A DNA stretch of 24,284 nt from a virus (IMGVR_UViG_3300046449_000409:1-24284), one strand, 5' to 3'; positions 15,054 through 20,611 are shown, numbered from the stretch's first letter. Notes: generated by a model from the sequence alone, not told the origin. Numbers and translations: made by a program.

Positions 15054-15632
15054 TCAAACCGCGCCCGCGTCACTCTGCGCCAAACCTTCGCACTTACGCA
15101 TCGCTGCGATGCGTTTGTCGCGCCAGCCTGCATCGATGACCGAGACGCTTTCCGCCCGCGCCAGCCGCCGTTCTATGTTTTGTTGACGATCGCGCGCGCC
15201 CTTGGCACTGTCCAAAATACGCTTCAACGCAAACTCAGTTGGCCAGCGGCGCGACTTGCGCAGGTCCACCAGCAACTCAGGGGCCCAATCGTCGCGCACA
15301 GCGCCCTTGCCCAGATCATGGGCGAACACGGCGCGGATCAAAGGCGAGTTGCTCTCATCCGGACGCTGGATCACAGCCGCCCATTCCAGCAGTTTGTTTG
15401 CGATCGGAAAGCGGTCGTGGTCTTTGCCGCTGGGGCTGGCCGCCGCCTGCTCTTCCAGCGCCGCCAAGTTCACATCGCTCATGTAGGCCAGCCGCGCGCA
15501 CAAATCTTGCACCATGTCCTCGAACTGATCTTTGGTCAGGCTGGACGGCTTGGTCAGCCCGCGTCGCAACAGTGGCGTCACCACCTGTTCTCTCACGCGC
15601 TTCTCGCCTGCGGCTTGTTCTGCACTGTTCAT
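15054..15632 (-). CDS. Unrecognised phage protein between origin and Q-like gene
   Basis: A 192-residue, soluble, charged protein (MNSAEQAAGEKRVREQVVTP, then SSLTKDQFEDMVQDLCARLA and FAHDLGKGAVRDDWAPELLV) with no signal peptide or membrane segment. I recognise no domain. It ends 16 nt before the Q-like gene, has an AGGTGA ribosome element, and its promoter region would be the repeat-rich non-coding stretch that I propose as the origin. Its middle, with helices spaced by W-x-x-x and RKSRRWPTEFALKRI, could be DNA-binding, but that is only an impression. A role in replication or late control is inferred from neighbours. Confidence 0.65.
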   Translation of the reverse strand: MNSAEQAAGEKRVREQVVTPLLRRGLTKPSSLTKDQFEDMVQDLCARLAYMSDVNLAALEEQAAASPSGKDHDRFPIANKLLEWAAVIQRPDESNSPLIRAVFAHDLGKGAVRDDWAPELLVDLRKSRRWPTEFALKRILDSAKGARDRQQNIERRLARAESVSVIDAGWRDKRIAAMRKCEGLAQSDAGAV

Positions 15633-15659
15633 CTCATCACCTGCCTTGTCTTAGCAATT

Positions 15660-15810
15660 CCGACTTATCCACAGCCTGTGCGCCTCAAATGGAGCGCAAC
15701 TGCCAATTTCTTTTTCTTTATCTTTGTCTCTATCCCTATCGTGCAGGACACTTCGAAAGTGTCCGAAGACTGTCTTGAACTGTCCACTGGACACTTTCGG
15801 GACACTTGAG
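15660..15810. other. Candidate phage replication origin / iteron region
   Basis: This gap (15633-15831) holds a perfect consensus DnaA box TTATCCACA at 15665-15673, a strand-asymmetric pyrimidine tract (about 15697-15740, TTTCTTTTTCTTTATCTTTG-like), and a repeat cluster. The octamer GGACACTT occurs at 15746-15753, 15789-15796 and 15800-15807, and inverted at 15757-15764. The first and inverted copies form an 8-bp hairpin with a 3-nt loop; the extended 11-mer GGACACTTTCG (15789-15799) is perfectly inverted at 15754-15764. Copies are 11 bp apart, one helical turn. It lies directly after the DUF1376 replication-type gene. An operator for the 15632 gene is the alternative. Confidence 0.5.
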
Positions 15811-15831
15811 AGACAGATTGAATTTGAGGAA

Positions 15832-16458
15832 TTAGGGCCGTCGCATACCGAGATCAAGCATGTGGTCGGACCAAGATCGCAACGCGCCCTCGATGACGCT
15901 TGAATTGCGATAGGCCACGCCCTGCTTGACCAAATACTCGTCAATCCAGCGCACAGCGGCATCATTCTCAACGAGCTTGGCGTCATAGCCTGCCAGCGTT
16001 GATCTCAACCGCTGCAAGCGTTTGGCGGCATTGGCGGCCTCGTTTCTGGCGCGATTGTCTTCGCGCCGCGACATCGCCTCATTGAGCGTGCGCAAGACCT
16101 GACTGTGCATCAAGCGCACCTCGCCGCCATCGCATTCGCACTGCACCCAATTGTGCAGCGGACCAAATGGCAGCTTGCACAAGGCTTCAAAGTGCCCGCG
16201 ATCCACCATCAGGATCTTGGCCAGAATGGCGAGGTCTGTCGGCAAAGTGCCAACCGGCGCTTGATCGTAAGAGATCCAGATCAAATCGAGATAGAGCGCG
16301 CGGCATTCTGGCGTGCCTTGCAATCGCATTCCAGAATTGAGCCACCGTCTGCGTTCCCAAGCGACAAAGAAATGGCTGTCGAGCCGGTTCTCAGCCCCAT
16401 AAGGATACAAAGGCAGCTCAACGCCAGACGTCCCACCGACAATTTGAAACGCATTCAT
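15832..16458 (-). CDS. DUF1376 (YdaU-like) phage replication-associated protein
   Basis: A 208-residue protein. Residues about 28-110 (DSHFFVAWERRRWLNSGMRL, ALYLDLIWISYDQAPVGTLP, LAKILMVDRGHFEALC) have the winged-helix pattern of DUF1376/YdaU: an early W-x-x-S/T-x-x-L region, L-Y-x-D-L-I/L-x-x-x-Y, then P-x-D and L-A-K/R-I-L. Such domains open phage replication-initiator-like proteins. The C-terminal half is helical (NEAANAAKRLQRLRSTLAGY). The start overlaps the stop of the previous gene as ATGA. The candidate origin follows its 3' end, which fits a role in recruiting host replication proteins. Confidence 0.7.
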   Translation of the reverse strand: MNAFQIVGGTSGVELPLYPYGAENRLDSHFFVAWERRRWLNSGMRLQGTPECRALYLDLIWISYDQAPVGTLPTDLAILAKILMVDRGHFEALCKLPFGPLHNWVQCECDGGEVRLMHSQVLRTLNEAMSRREDNRARNEAANAAKRLQRLRSTLAGYDAKLVENDAAVRWIDEYLVKQGVAYRNSSVIEGALRSWSDHMLDLGMRRP

Positions 16459-16826
16459 GGCGCAGCCCCTGTCTCGACATCGACCCGCGCCAGCCGCTCG
16501 AATTCGCCGTCAGGAAACAGCATCGCGCAGGCGTCTTTCAGATCGCCAAGCTCGCGCATCATGCCGGCTGAGAACTCAAGCCGCGCATCGAGCACAACAA
16601 AGCCACTGAATCCGGCCAAAACAAAGCTGGCCCCGCTGGCCTGCACGAATCGCACCAATCCAGTGCCGTAAATCAGTGCCCCGCGCTTGGCGGCCTGCGC
16701 TTCGGTCAGCGCCGTGCATCGATCCCGCGCAAACCGCTCATCCGCAGACCGCTGAACGATAAACGCCACCTGCCGCCCTTGCCGCGCGACCCGCGCGCAG
16801 CACCTCAGTTGTTCTTCAAAAGTCAT
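16455..16826 (-). CDS. Small phage protein of unknown function, early operon
   Basis: The start is set at ATG 16826 (MTFEEQLRCCARVARQGRQV) with AAAGG 7 nt upstream, giving 123 residues; a longer frame from 16883 lacks a ribosome site. The protein has FIVQRSADERFARDRCTALT, YGTGLVRFVQASGASFVLAG and a C-terminal LKDACAMLFPDGEFERLARV. It is mildly hydrophobic in the middle but has no clear membrane span. I do not recognise a family. Its ATGA overlap with the DUF1376 gene suggests the two are co-translated and act in replication or its control. Confidence 0.6.
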   Translation of the reverse strand: MTFEEQLRCCARVARQGRQVAFIVQRSADERFARDRCTALTEAQAAKRGALIYGTGLVRFVQASGASFVLAGFSGFVVLDARLEFSAGMMRELGDLKDACAMLFPDGEFERLARVDVETGAAP

Positions 16827-16970
16827 GGCAAAGCCTTTCTGACCCGCGCAGGGACTGTAAAAATAGGCGCGCGCTTCGCCCATGAAACGCGCGCCCTATT
16901 CCGGCCATCGAGAAGAAGTGTGGGAGGAGACGATGGCTGGAATTCGAAATTTGTGAATGAAAGAGGCCCA

Positions 16971-17444
16971 TCACCCTGCGCCCTCGGTTTTCACGAGCAA
17001 GGCCGCTCGAAAGTTCACGGCAGCGGCGATCAACTCATCCAACTCGACAAGCTGCTCGCTCGCTTCTTTGATCGTGTAATCACTGGGATCGTCCGAAGAT
17101 TTGGAGTGCGCCAGCGCATCCTTGGTCAAAACGTCCGAGAATTCTTTGGCTATGCGATAAATATCCGATGCAGTCACACCAGCCAGATCAACAGGCTGAA
17201 ACACCCCACCAGCCAACATCGCAAAATGCTTTGCAATCGGGACCGCCGCGCGCGTCTCAATCCGTCCTAAACTGTCAAGATAGTTCACCCCAATGCCACC
17301 TGGTCGATGGTCGCTGCGCTCCGTCCCGTAAGACAGCGTAGACACACCAAGGCCAAGATCGATCGACGCATTTTCCAGCCCGCCGACCGCGCCATAAGCT
17401 TCGCGTACTGCATTCTGGATGCTGCCGGGTCTAGTGTAGCGCAT
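16971..17444 (-). CDS. CII-like phage regulatory protein
   Basis: A 157-residue protein with a clear AAAGGAG ribosome site 8 nt before its ATG. The N-terminal part, SIQNAVREAYGAVGGLENAS followed by LGLGVSTLSYGTERSDHRPG, contains a recognisable helix-turn-helix of the phage CII/CP76 type (G-x-G-x-S-T-L-S-x-x-x-x). LDSLGRIETRAAVPIAKHFA and a long C-terminal helical part follow. Placed second in the Cro-side early operon, it occupies the slot of lambda cII/P22 c1 and would activate repressor or integrase synthesis or modulate early transcription. The exact target is unknown. Residues after 130 (EQLVELDELIAAAVNFRAAL) could mediate oligomerisation. Confidence 0.6.
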   Translation of the reverse strand: MRYTRPGSIQNAVREAYGAVGGLENASIDLGLGVSTLSYGTERSDHRPGGIGVNYLDSLGRIETRAAVPIAKHFAMLAGGVFQPVDLAGVTASDIYRIAKEFSDVLTKDALAHSKSSDDPSDYTIKEASEQLVELDELIAAAVNFRAALLVKTEGAG

Positions 17445-17517
17445 GTGAGAACTCCTTTAGGCATTTCACAAGACGCCGCGAGCGCTGCATGGCAATTTGG
17501 CGACAGACACCAAACAT
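17431..17517 (-). CDS. Possible 28-residue basic peptide coupled to Cro-like gene
   Basis: The Cro-like stop TAA and an ATG share one base (TAATG), opening a frame MFGVCRQIAMQRSRRLVKCL and eight more residues that ends just inside the CII-like gene. The CII-like ribosome site lies within it. It may be a real regulatory peptide or simply a frame that keeps ribosomes moving across the gap to couple the two genes. No family is recognised. Confidence 0.3.
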   Translation of the reverse strand: MFGVCRQIAMQRSRRLVKCLKEFSHALH

Positions 17518-17732
17518 TACGCAACCTCCCGCTGATCACAGGCGTCATCAGGTTTGTTTTCAGCCATGAACACACGAATACGATCCACGACGATCAATGT
17601 CGGGCTGGATTTCCCAGCCACCCAAGCATCCCATGTGCCCCATGATGCATTGATAGCCGACCGCAAAACCGATTGCGGTTTGCGGTCAACTTGAGAGGCA
17701 TAGGCCTCAATATCTGAGATCAATTGTTCCAT
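17517..17732 (-). CDS. Cro-like small DNA-binding regulator
   Basis: A 71-residue protein divergent from the CI-like repressor. MEQLISDIEAYASQVDRKPQ leads into SVLRSAINASWGTWDAWVAG and KSSPTLIVVDRIRVFMAENK, a compact helical layout where R-K-P-Q-S-V-L-R with W-x-x-W-x-x-G-K-S-S-P-T resembles the HTH plus following helix of small phage repressors. Size and place are those of Cro. The ATG has no ribosome site; the candidate promoter upstream would start transcription within a base or two of it, so the message may be leaderless. An operator sits in the promoter spacer. Confidence 0.6.
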   Translation of the reverse strand: MEQLISDIEAYASQVDRKPQSVLRSAINASWGTWDAWVAGKSSPTLIVVDRIRVFMAENKPDDACDQREVA

Positions 17733-17738
17733 AGGTCA

Positions 17739-17768
17739 TAAATAGGGGAATAAACCCCAACTTATCAA
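17739..17768 (-). promoter_or_regulatory. Leftward early promoter (pR-like) with operator in its spacer
   Basis: On the minus strand TTGATA (17768-17763), an 18-nt spacer and TATTTA (17744-17739) form a promoter-like pair. The spacer contains the operator GGGGTTTATTCCCC (17758-17745), so repressor binding would exclude polymerase. The predicted start, about 17732, coincides with the first base of the Cro-like gene. Confidence 0.55.
17745..17758. promoter_or_regulatory. Operator site 1 (Cro side)
   Basis: GGGGAATAAACCCC, identical over the 16 bp TAGGGGAATAAACCCC to the site at 18860-18873. It lies between the -35 and -10 of the leftward early promoter, the expected place for a repressor block. 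Confidence 0.65.
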
Positions 17769-17781
17769 GGATAAATATCCC
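17768..17781. promoter_or_regulatory. Operator site 2 (central)
   Basis: AGGATAAATATCCC fits the GGG-N8-CCC pattern with one mismatch in the left arm. Its centre is 23 bp from site 1. It overlaps the -35 of the leftward promoter and lies ahead of the repressor gene, a position suited to cooperative binding. Confidence 0.5.
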
Positions 17782-17803
17782 CCATGTCCCAAATTTATAA
17801 AAA

Positions 17804-17817
17804 GGGTATATATTCCC
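17804..17817. promoter_or_regulatory. Operator site 3 (repressor side)
   Basis: GGGTATATATTCCC fits the GGG-N8-CCC pattern and ends two bases before the repressor ATG at 17820, so occupancy would shut down repressor expression, like lambda OR3. It is followed by ATATGGA, as is the site at 18889-18902. Confidence 0.55.
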
Positions 17818-17819
17818 AT

Positions 17820-18461
17820 ATGGAAGCATCATTTAAAAACGCGCTTGAATACGCACTTACCCACACAGGTCGCTCACTGAGAAACGTCGCACTAGAAGCA
17901 GACGTTTCTTACGAGCAACTGAAGTCACTGATGCAGGGAAAATCCAAAACCACAAACGTCGACGATGGAATTAAGGTGGCAAATGCTTTTGGCGTTGCAG
18001 TTGAGGACTTCATCAAAGGCAACCTAACCCCTCGCGAGACGGAGACAATTGCAGTAGCAGGCAAAGTTGGCGCTGGCGCGAAAGTCCAACTTTCAGACCC
18101 ACACCCCAAGGGCGAAGGCATGTATCAAATCGCCTGCCCACCTCAAATCGGCCCGCGGGGCATTGTCGCAGTTGAAGTCTGCGGAAACTCTATGGAACCC
18201 GCCTATGAAGATGGCGACATTTTGTTTTATTCACGCGACACACTTGGCGTTCCAACCGAAGCCATCGGGCGCAGATGTGTCGTTGAAACCACCGACGGCA
18301 TGGTCTGGGCCAAACTCCTACGCCGCCGCGACGGCCAGCCAGAGGGCCTATTTGACCTGATCTCATTCCACGCCGACACCCCACCAATGTACGACGCCAC
18401 CATAAAATGGGCCGCCCCCATCAAGATGCACCTGGGTAAAGATTTGATCTCAAGAATGTAA
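17820..18461 (+). CDS. CI-type repressor, HTH plus LexA-like S24 autoprotease
   Basis: From ATG 17820 the protein is 213 residues; an in-frame ATG at 17784 would add twelve with the unlikely start MSQIYKKGIYSH. The N-terminal HTH spans about residues 18-45 (GRSLRNVALEADVSYEQLKS). The linker has IAVAGKVGAG, with a probable Ala80-Gly81 self-cleavage bond. The C-terminal S24 domain has Ser124 in CGNSMEPAYEDGD and Lys165 in MVWAKLLRR, spaced as in LexA and CI. It should hold the lysogen by binding the GGG-N8-CCC operators and be inactivated by RecA-stimulated cleavage in the SOS response. It is divergent from the Cro-like gene and read with the integration genes. Confidence 0.92.
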   Translation: MEASFKNALEYALTHTGRSLRNVALEADVSYEQLKSLMQGKSKTTNVDDGIKVANAFGVAVEDFIKGNLTPRETETIAVAGKVGAGAKVQLSDPHPKGEGMYQIACPPQIGPRGIVAVEVCGNSMEPAYEDGDILFYSRDTLGVPTEAIGRRCVVETTDGMVWAKLLRRRDGQPEGLFDLISFHADTPPMYDATIKWAAPIKMHLGKDLISRM

Positions 18462-18496
18462 TTAATTGCCAACTTACAAGAATTACCCTGAACTCA

Positions 18497-18827
18497 CTAA
18501 GTGACGTTAAAATCAGGAATATCACCATAATCCCTTAGAAGCTCAGCATTTACCGCAGCCTGTAAAAACTTCTTCAAGGCCGTAATTTCAATCTCTTTTG
18601 AGCCATCTGTAGCAAGTCGGACTGCACTACTGTTTGAAGTCTGAAAAGACAACAACCCACTAAAGCAACCCAACAATCGCCCAAAATCTCTTTTGTATCT
18701 TCTTTAAAAAACTCCACATTTTCGCAGCATGATGAAAGCTTAAGTGCTTGTGAAGTCATTTTGGAGAACCGCTCCTGCATACTCCCAAATTCACCCCGCC
18801 TAGTGTGGGGTTTTCTTTTGCCTGCAT
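18497..18827 (-). pseudogene. Minus-strand gene broken by two -1 shifts (unknown function)
   Basis: Three consecutive frames join into one protein-like sequence of about 110 residues. The first starts at ATG 18827 (MQAKENPTLGG). The second runs through EFGSMQERFSKMTSQALKLS and NVEFFKEDTKEIL. The third runs through LLGCFSGLLSFQTSNSSAVR and KEIEITALKKFLQAAVNAEL to a TAG at 18499. Each junction is a one-base backward step, the first at a GGGG run and the second at TTTGGGC near 18687-18681, which is itself an X-XXY-YYZ slippery heptamer in the correct frame. No family is recognised. Decay by indels is the simplest reading; sequencing error or programmed shifting are alternatives. The second frame alone would give a 68-residue product. 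Confidence 0.5.
18793..18819 (+). terminator. Intrinsic terminator between repressor and early rightward promoter
   Basis: ACCCCGC (18793-18799) pairs with GTGGGGT (18805-18811, one G-U) around a CTAGT loop and is followed by TTTTCTTTT. It would stop rightward repressor transcripts before the next promoter at 18881 and so insulate the two units. It overlaps the broken minus-strand gene. Confidence 0.6.
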
Positions 18828-18859
18828 TTCAAACCAGAATCACTAAATCAAAACTTTTA

Positions 18860-18873
18860 GGGGAATAAACCCC
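18860..18873. promoter_or_regulatory. Operator site 4 (rightward promoter, distal)
   Basis: GGGGAATAAACCCC, the same sequence as site 1, located just upstream of the TTGACA at 18881. With the site at 18889-18902 (centre 29 bp away) it forms a second operator cluster about 1.1 kb from the first, allowing cooperative or looped repression as between lambda OR and OL. Confidence 0.65.
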
Positions 18874-18880
18874 TACTATA

Positions 18881-18910
18881 TTGACACGGGGGTTATTACC
18901 CCCATATGGA
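18881..18910 (+). promoter_or_regulatory. Rightward early promoter (pL-like) with operator in its spacer
   Basis: A consensus TTGACA (18881-18886) is followed after 18 nt by TATGGA (18905-18910), with start expected near 18917. The operator GGGGTTATTACCCC (18889-18902) fills the spacer, the same design as the leftward promoter. It would drive the small early genes, excisionase and integrase. Confidence 0.6.
18889..18902. promoter_or_regulatory. Operator site 5 (in promoter spacer)
   Basis: GGGGTTATTACCCC, extended by one G and one C on its flanks, matches the GGG-N8-CCC pattern of the other four sites. It is followed by CATATGGA, a block shared with operator site 3. Binding here would directly prevent polymerase from using the promoter at 18881-18910. 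Confidence 0.65.
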
Positions 18911-18971
18911 TTATCTATCACCCGCCGAAGACGCCATGAGCTGATCGCGGAATTTCATGATGGAGAGACCG

Positions 18972-19229
18972 ATGTCAAAACTTCAACACAAAGACTTTTC
19001 GCTCAAAGGTGCCAAAGCACCTGATTGCCCATATTTCATAGAAGGCCTGATTTTCGGCCTCGACCCTTTGCGCATCGATCACGCGCAGATCATCGTGGAT
19101 ACGCCGCAAAATCATCCTGCCCTGCGCCGCGCACTGGCATTTCGCACCCTCAAAGAGGCCCGCGGCGAAACGGTGAACTCCCAACGCCTGATCTTATCTG
19201 CGCTCTCACAAGTCGAGGGCACGGCATGA
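18972..19229 (+). CDS. Small early phage protein, unknown function
   Basis: The start is set at ATG 18972 (MSKLQHKDFSLKGAKAPDCP), with GGAG six nt upstream, giving 85 residues. It continues YFIEGLIFGLDPLRIDHAQI and LRRALAFRTLKEARGETVNS. It is soluble with a helical C-terminus and no recognised domain. It is the first gene after the operator-controlled rightward promoter and its stop overlaps the next start as ATGA, so it heads a translationally coupled early operon. Confidence 0.65.
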   Translation: MSKLQHKDFSLKGAKAPDCPYFIEGLIFGLDPLRIDHAQIIVDTPQNHPALRRALAFRTLKEARGETVNSQRLILSALSQVEGTA

Positions 19230-19435
19230 CATTTACACCCGCAGAACAACGCACATTGCCGCTCCTCACCCAGCCCGAAAAGATCGCAGCCCACCGTTTG
19301 GGCGTAAGCCAATCGACGTTCAAATATCACAAGGCCAACATCATCCGCAAAACAGGCACGGCAAACCTATGCTCGGCAGTGGCGACACTGGCCGCACAAG
19401 GCCAAGCCTTCGAATGTCTGGAGGCGCGCGCATGA
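19226..19435 (+). CDS. Stand-alone LuxR/GerE-type HTH protein
   Basis: A 69-residue protein that is almost entirely one HTH domain. FTPAEQRTLPLLTQPEKIAA corresponds to the T-x-x-E-x-x-x-L-x-L/L opening of LuxR C-terminal domains. HRLGVSQSTFKYHKANIIRK is the turn and recognition helix with the usual V-K-x-H-x-x-x-I-x-x-K spacing (here F-K-Y-H). Then GTANLCSAVATLAAQG fits the last helix. There is no signal-binding or receiver domain. ATGA overlaps at both ends place it inside the early operon. It may regulate phage or host genes; the target is unknown. Confidence 0.75.
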   Translation: MTFTPAEQRTLPLLTQPEKIAAHRLGVSQSTFKYHKANIIRKTGTANLCSAVATLAAQGQAFECLEARA

Positions 19436-19740
19436 ACATGGCCACCAAAATCAACCGCCCGCGCCGCATTTGCGTCAAATACAAAAACGAAACACCGCAA
19501 GGCGCTGTATTCATTGGCCCAAAATCCAAATGGTGGCCAAAGCAGGTCAACACTGGCGGCACGCCTGCCTATGCCCGCGAAACCTATCGCCAGTCTCTGA
19601 CTGCGCCGCGCAAATGGCGCACCCGCATAGAGATCTGCAACGAGCTGCGCGGCAAAGACATCGCCAGCAAGTGCCCTGCAGATCAGCCCAGCTTTGTGGA
19701 TGTACTGCTAGACATCGCCAACAGTGGTGAGGTCGCATGA
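19432..19740 (+). CDS. DUF4326-like protein
   Basis: A 102-residue protein starting at ATG 19432, coupled to the previous gene by ATGA (a second ATG lies two codons on). The sequence GAVFIGPKSKWWPKQVNTGG, then ARETYRQSLTAPRKWRTRIE and NELRGKDIASKCPADQPSFV, ending VDVLLDIANS, follows the DUF4326 layout: V-Y/F-I-G-R/P with a K-W, R-E-x-x-x-x-Y, L-R-G-K-D-L-x-C-x-C and H-x-D-V-L-L-x-x-A-N. The second Cys and the His of that putative metal site are replaced here (KCPADQPSFVDVLL), so metal binding may be lost. The biochemical function of the family is not known to me. Confidence 0.7.
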   Translation: MNMATKINRPRRICVKYKNETPQGAVFIGPKSKWWPKQVNTGGTPAYARETYRQSLTAPRKWRTRIEICNELRGKDIASKCPADQPSFVDVLLDIANSGEVA

Positions 19741-20000
19741 CCCGCTACAGCCAGATGCACCCCGCGCAACAGGCTGGCATCCTGTGCAACGATCCGCAGT
19801 TTCAAAAGTTCGCAGCTATCCGCAGCGGTCTGCCCGACACCAAATTTTGCGCCAGCGCCGCAGCCCAATATCTGCGCGAAACATGCAAAATCAAAAGCCG
19901 CCGCGACCTCAACTCGGATACGGCAGCCCAAACGAAATTCGCAGCTCTGCGCACATCATTCGATGCATGGGCCGGACGCATAGCAACACCGAACCAGTGA
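19737..20000 (+). CDS. Small early phage protein, unknown function
   Basis: An 87-residue protein coupled to the DUF4326-like gene by ATGA. It reads MTRYSQMHPAQQAGILCNDP, then QFQKFAAIRSGLPDTKFCAS and AAAQYLRETCKIKSRRDLNS, ending FAALRTSFDAWAGRIATPNQ. The helical layout with a central A-x-A-x-Y-L-R-x-x-C-x-I-x-S-R-R-D-L is one I have the impression of seeing in Rhodobacterales phages, but I know no family name or function. Charge distribution (basic centre, acidic ends) would allow nucleic-acid or protein binding. Confidence 0.65.
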   Translation: MTRYSQMHPAQQAGILCNDPQFQKFAAIRSGLPDTKFCASAAAQYLRETCKIKSRRDLNSDTAAQTKFAALRTSFDAWAGRIATPNQ

Positions 20001-20012
20001 AAGGATCTGCAA

Positions 20013-20246
20013 TTGACTGCACTTGAAACCCCTCCCGCCTGTACAGCGGCACCCACTACACACCAGCCGCAAAGCAGCACCAAAAATAGCGCGAAACCTG
20101 TGCCTTTCGGGCTTAGATCTGCATGGCTTCACTTTGCAAACGAGATCGAAATTCGGCACCTCGCCAAACTTCACGGGCGTATAAATCGACGCAAACAAAG
20201 CTTGGATGAACTGATCGCAGAACGGCAGCTGATCATGAACCGCTGA
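20013..20246 (+). CDS. Small early protein with TTG start, unknown function
   Basis: A 77-residue frame beginning at TTG 20013, with AAAGGA 7-8 nt upstream, directly after the preceding gene. The N-terminal third is Pro/Thr/Ala-rich and probably disordered (MTALETPPACTAAPTTHQPQ). The rest, LRSAWLHFANEIEIRHLAKL followed by RRKQSLDELIAERQLIMNR, is a likely long helix. No family is recognised. The good ribosome site and operon spacing make it credible, but a non-ATG start and biased composition keep confidence moderate. The following 89 bp before the excisionase contain nothing I can name. Confidence 0.5.
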   Translation: MTALETPPACTAAPTTHQPQSSTKNSAKPVPFGLRSAWLHFANEIEIRHLAKLHGRINRRKQSLDELIAERQLIMNR

Positions 20247-20335
20247 ATCCGCCGCATGCGCCGCAAAAGCGGGAAAAACTGACCACCGCCGCCATCAACA
20301 AAACAAACCGCTACCACAAAGGGCGACGACTAACG

Positions 20336-20611
20336 ATGCAACCTTTACTCAAACCAGCTGATGCGGCCCACGTCTTAGGAGTCTGTACAAAAACCTTGCA
20401 AGAGTGCCGCAAACGCGGGCTAAAGTGTGTAAAAGTCGCGCGCGGAGCCATTCGATATCGGCAGGACGACATCATTGATTATATAGAGGCCCACTCTCAA
20501 TGCCATTTAGAACAGCCAAAACCCGCATCTATCAATACGACATCGTCGTCAAGGGTTGTCGCTTTCGAGGCAGTTGTGGCACCGAGGATTTCGAAGAAGC
20601 GAAAGCTATAG
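20336..20611 (+). CDS. Excisionase-like HTH protein
   Basis: A 91-residue protein whose first 55 residues form a MerR-like/AlpA-type winged HTH: LLKPADAAHVLGVCTKTLQE, then CRKRGLKCVKVARGAIRYRQ and DDIIDYIEAHS. The L-x-x-x-x-A-A-x-x-L-G-V-x-x-x-T-L start and R-Y-x-x-D-D-I-x-x-Y-I end are the HTH_17/excisionase pattern. It lies directly before the integrase and its last 112 bp overlap it in another frame. It should bend attachment-site DNA and steer the integrase toward excision, or regulate integrase expression. A purine-rich AAAGGG lies about 12 nt before the ATG. The Ser/Lys-rich C-terminus is encoded in the overlap. Confidence 0.78.
   Translation: MQPLLKPADAAHVLGVCTKTLQECRKRGLKCVKVARGAIRYRQDDIIDYIEAHSQCHLEQPKPASINTTSSSRVVAFEAVVAPRISKKRKL

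Noticed and set aside
1-17732. Gene transfer agent cluster (RcGTA-like)
   Set aside because: The terminase gpA/gpW/gpB order, protease-capsid fusion, CI/Cro switch and integrase are those of a temperate phage, not a GTA.
18574-18780. A simple 68-residue gene on the minus strand
   Set aside because: Its C-terminal third is less protein-like than the adjacent frame, which continues to a stop at 18497; it is described as part of a broken gene instead.
18906-18944. 12-codon leader peptide frame at the rightward promoter
   Set aside because: If the promoter is used as predicted, transcription starts downstream of this ATG, so translation is unlikely; kept only as part of a finding.
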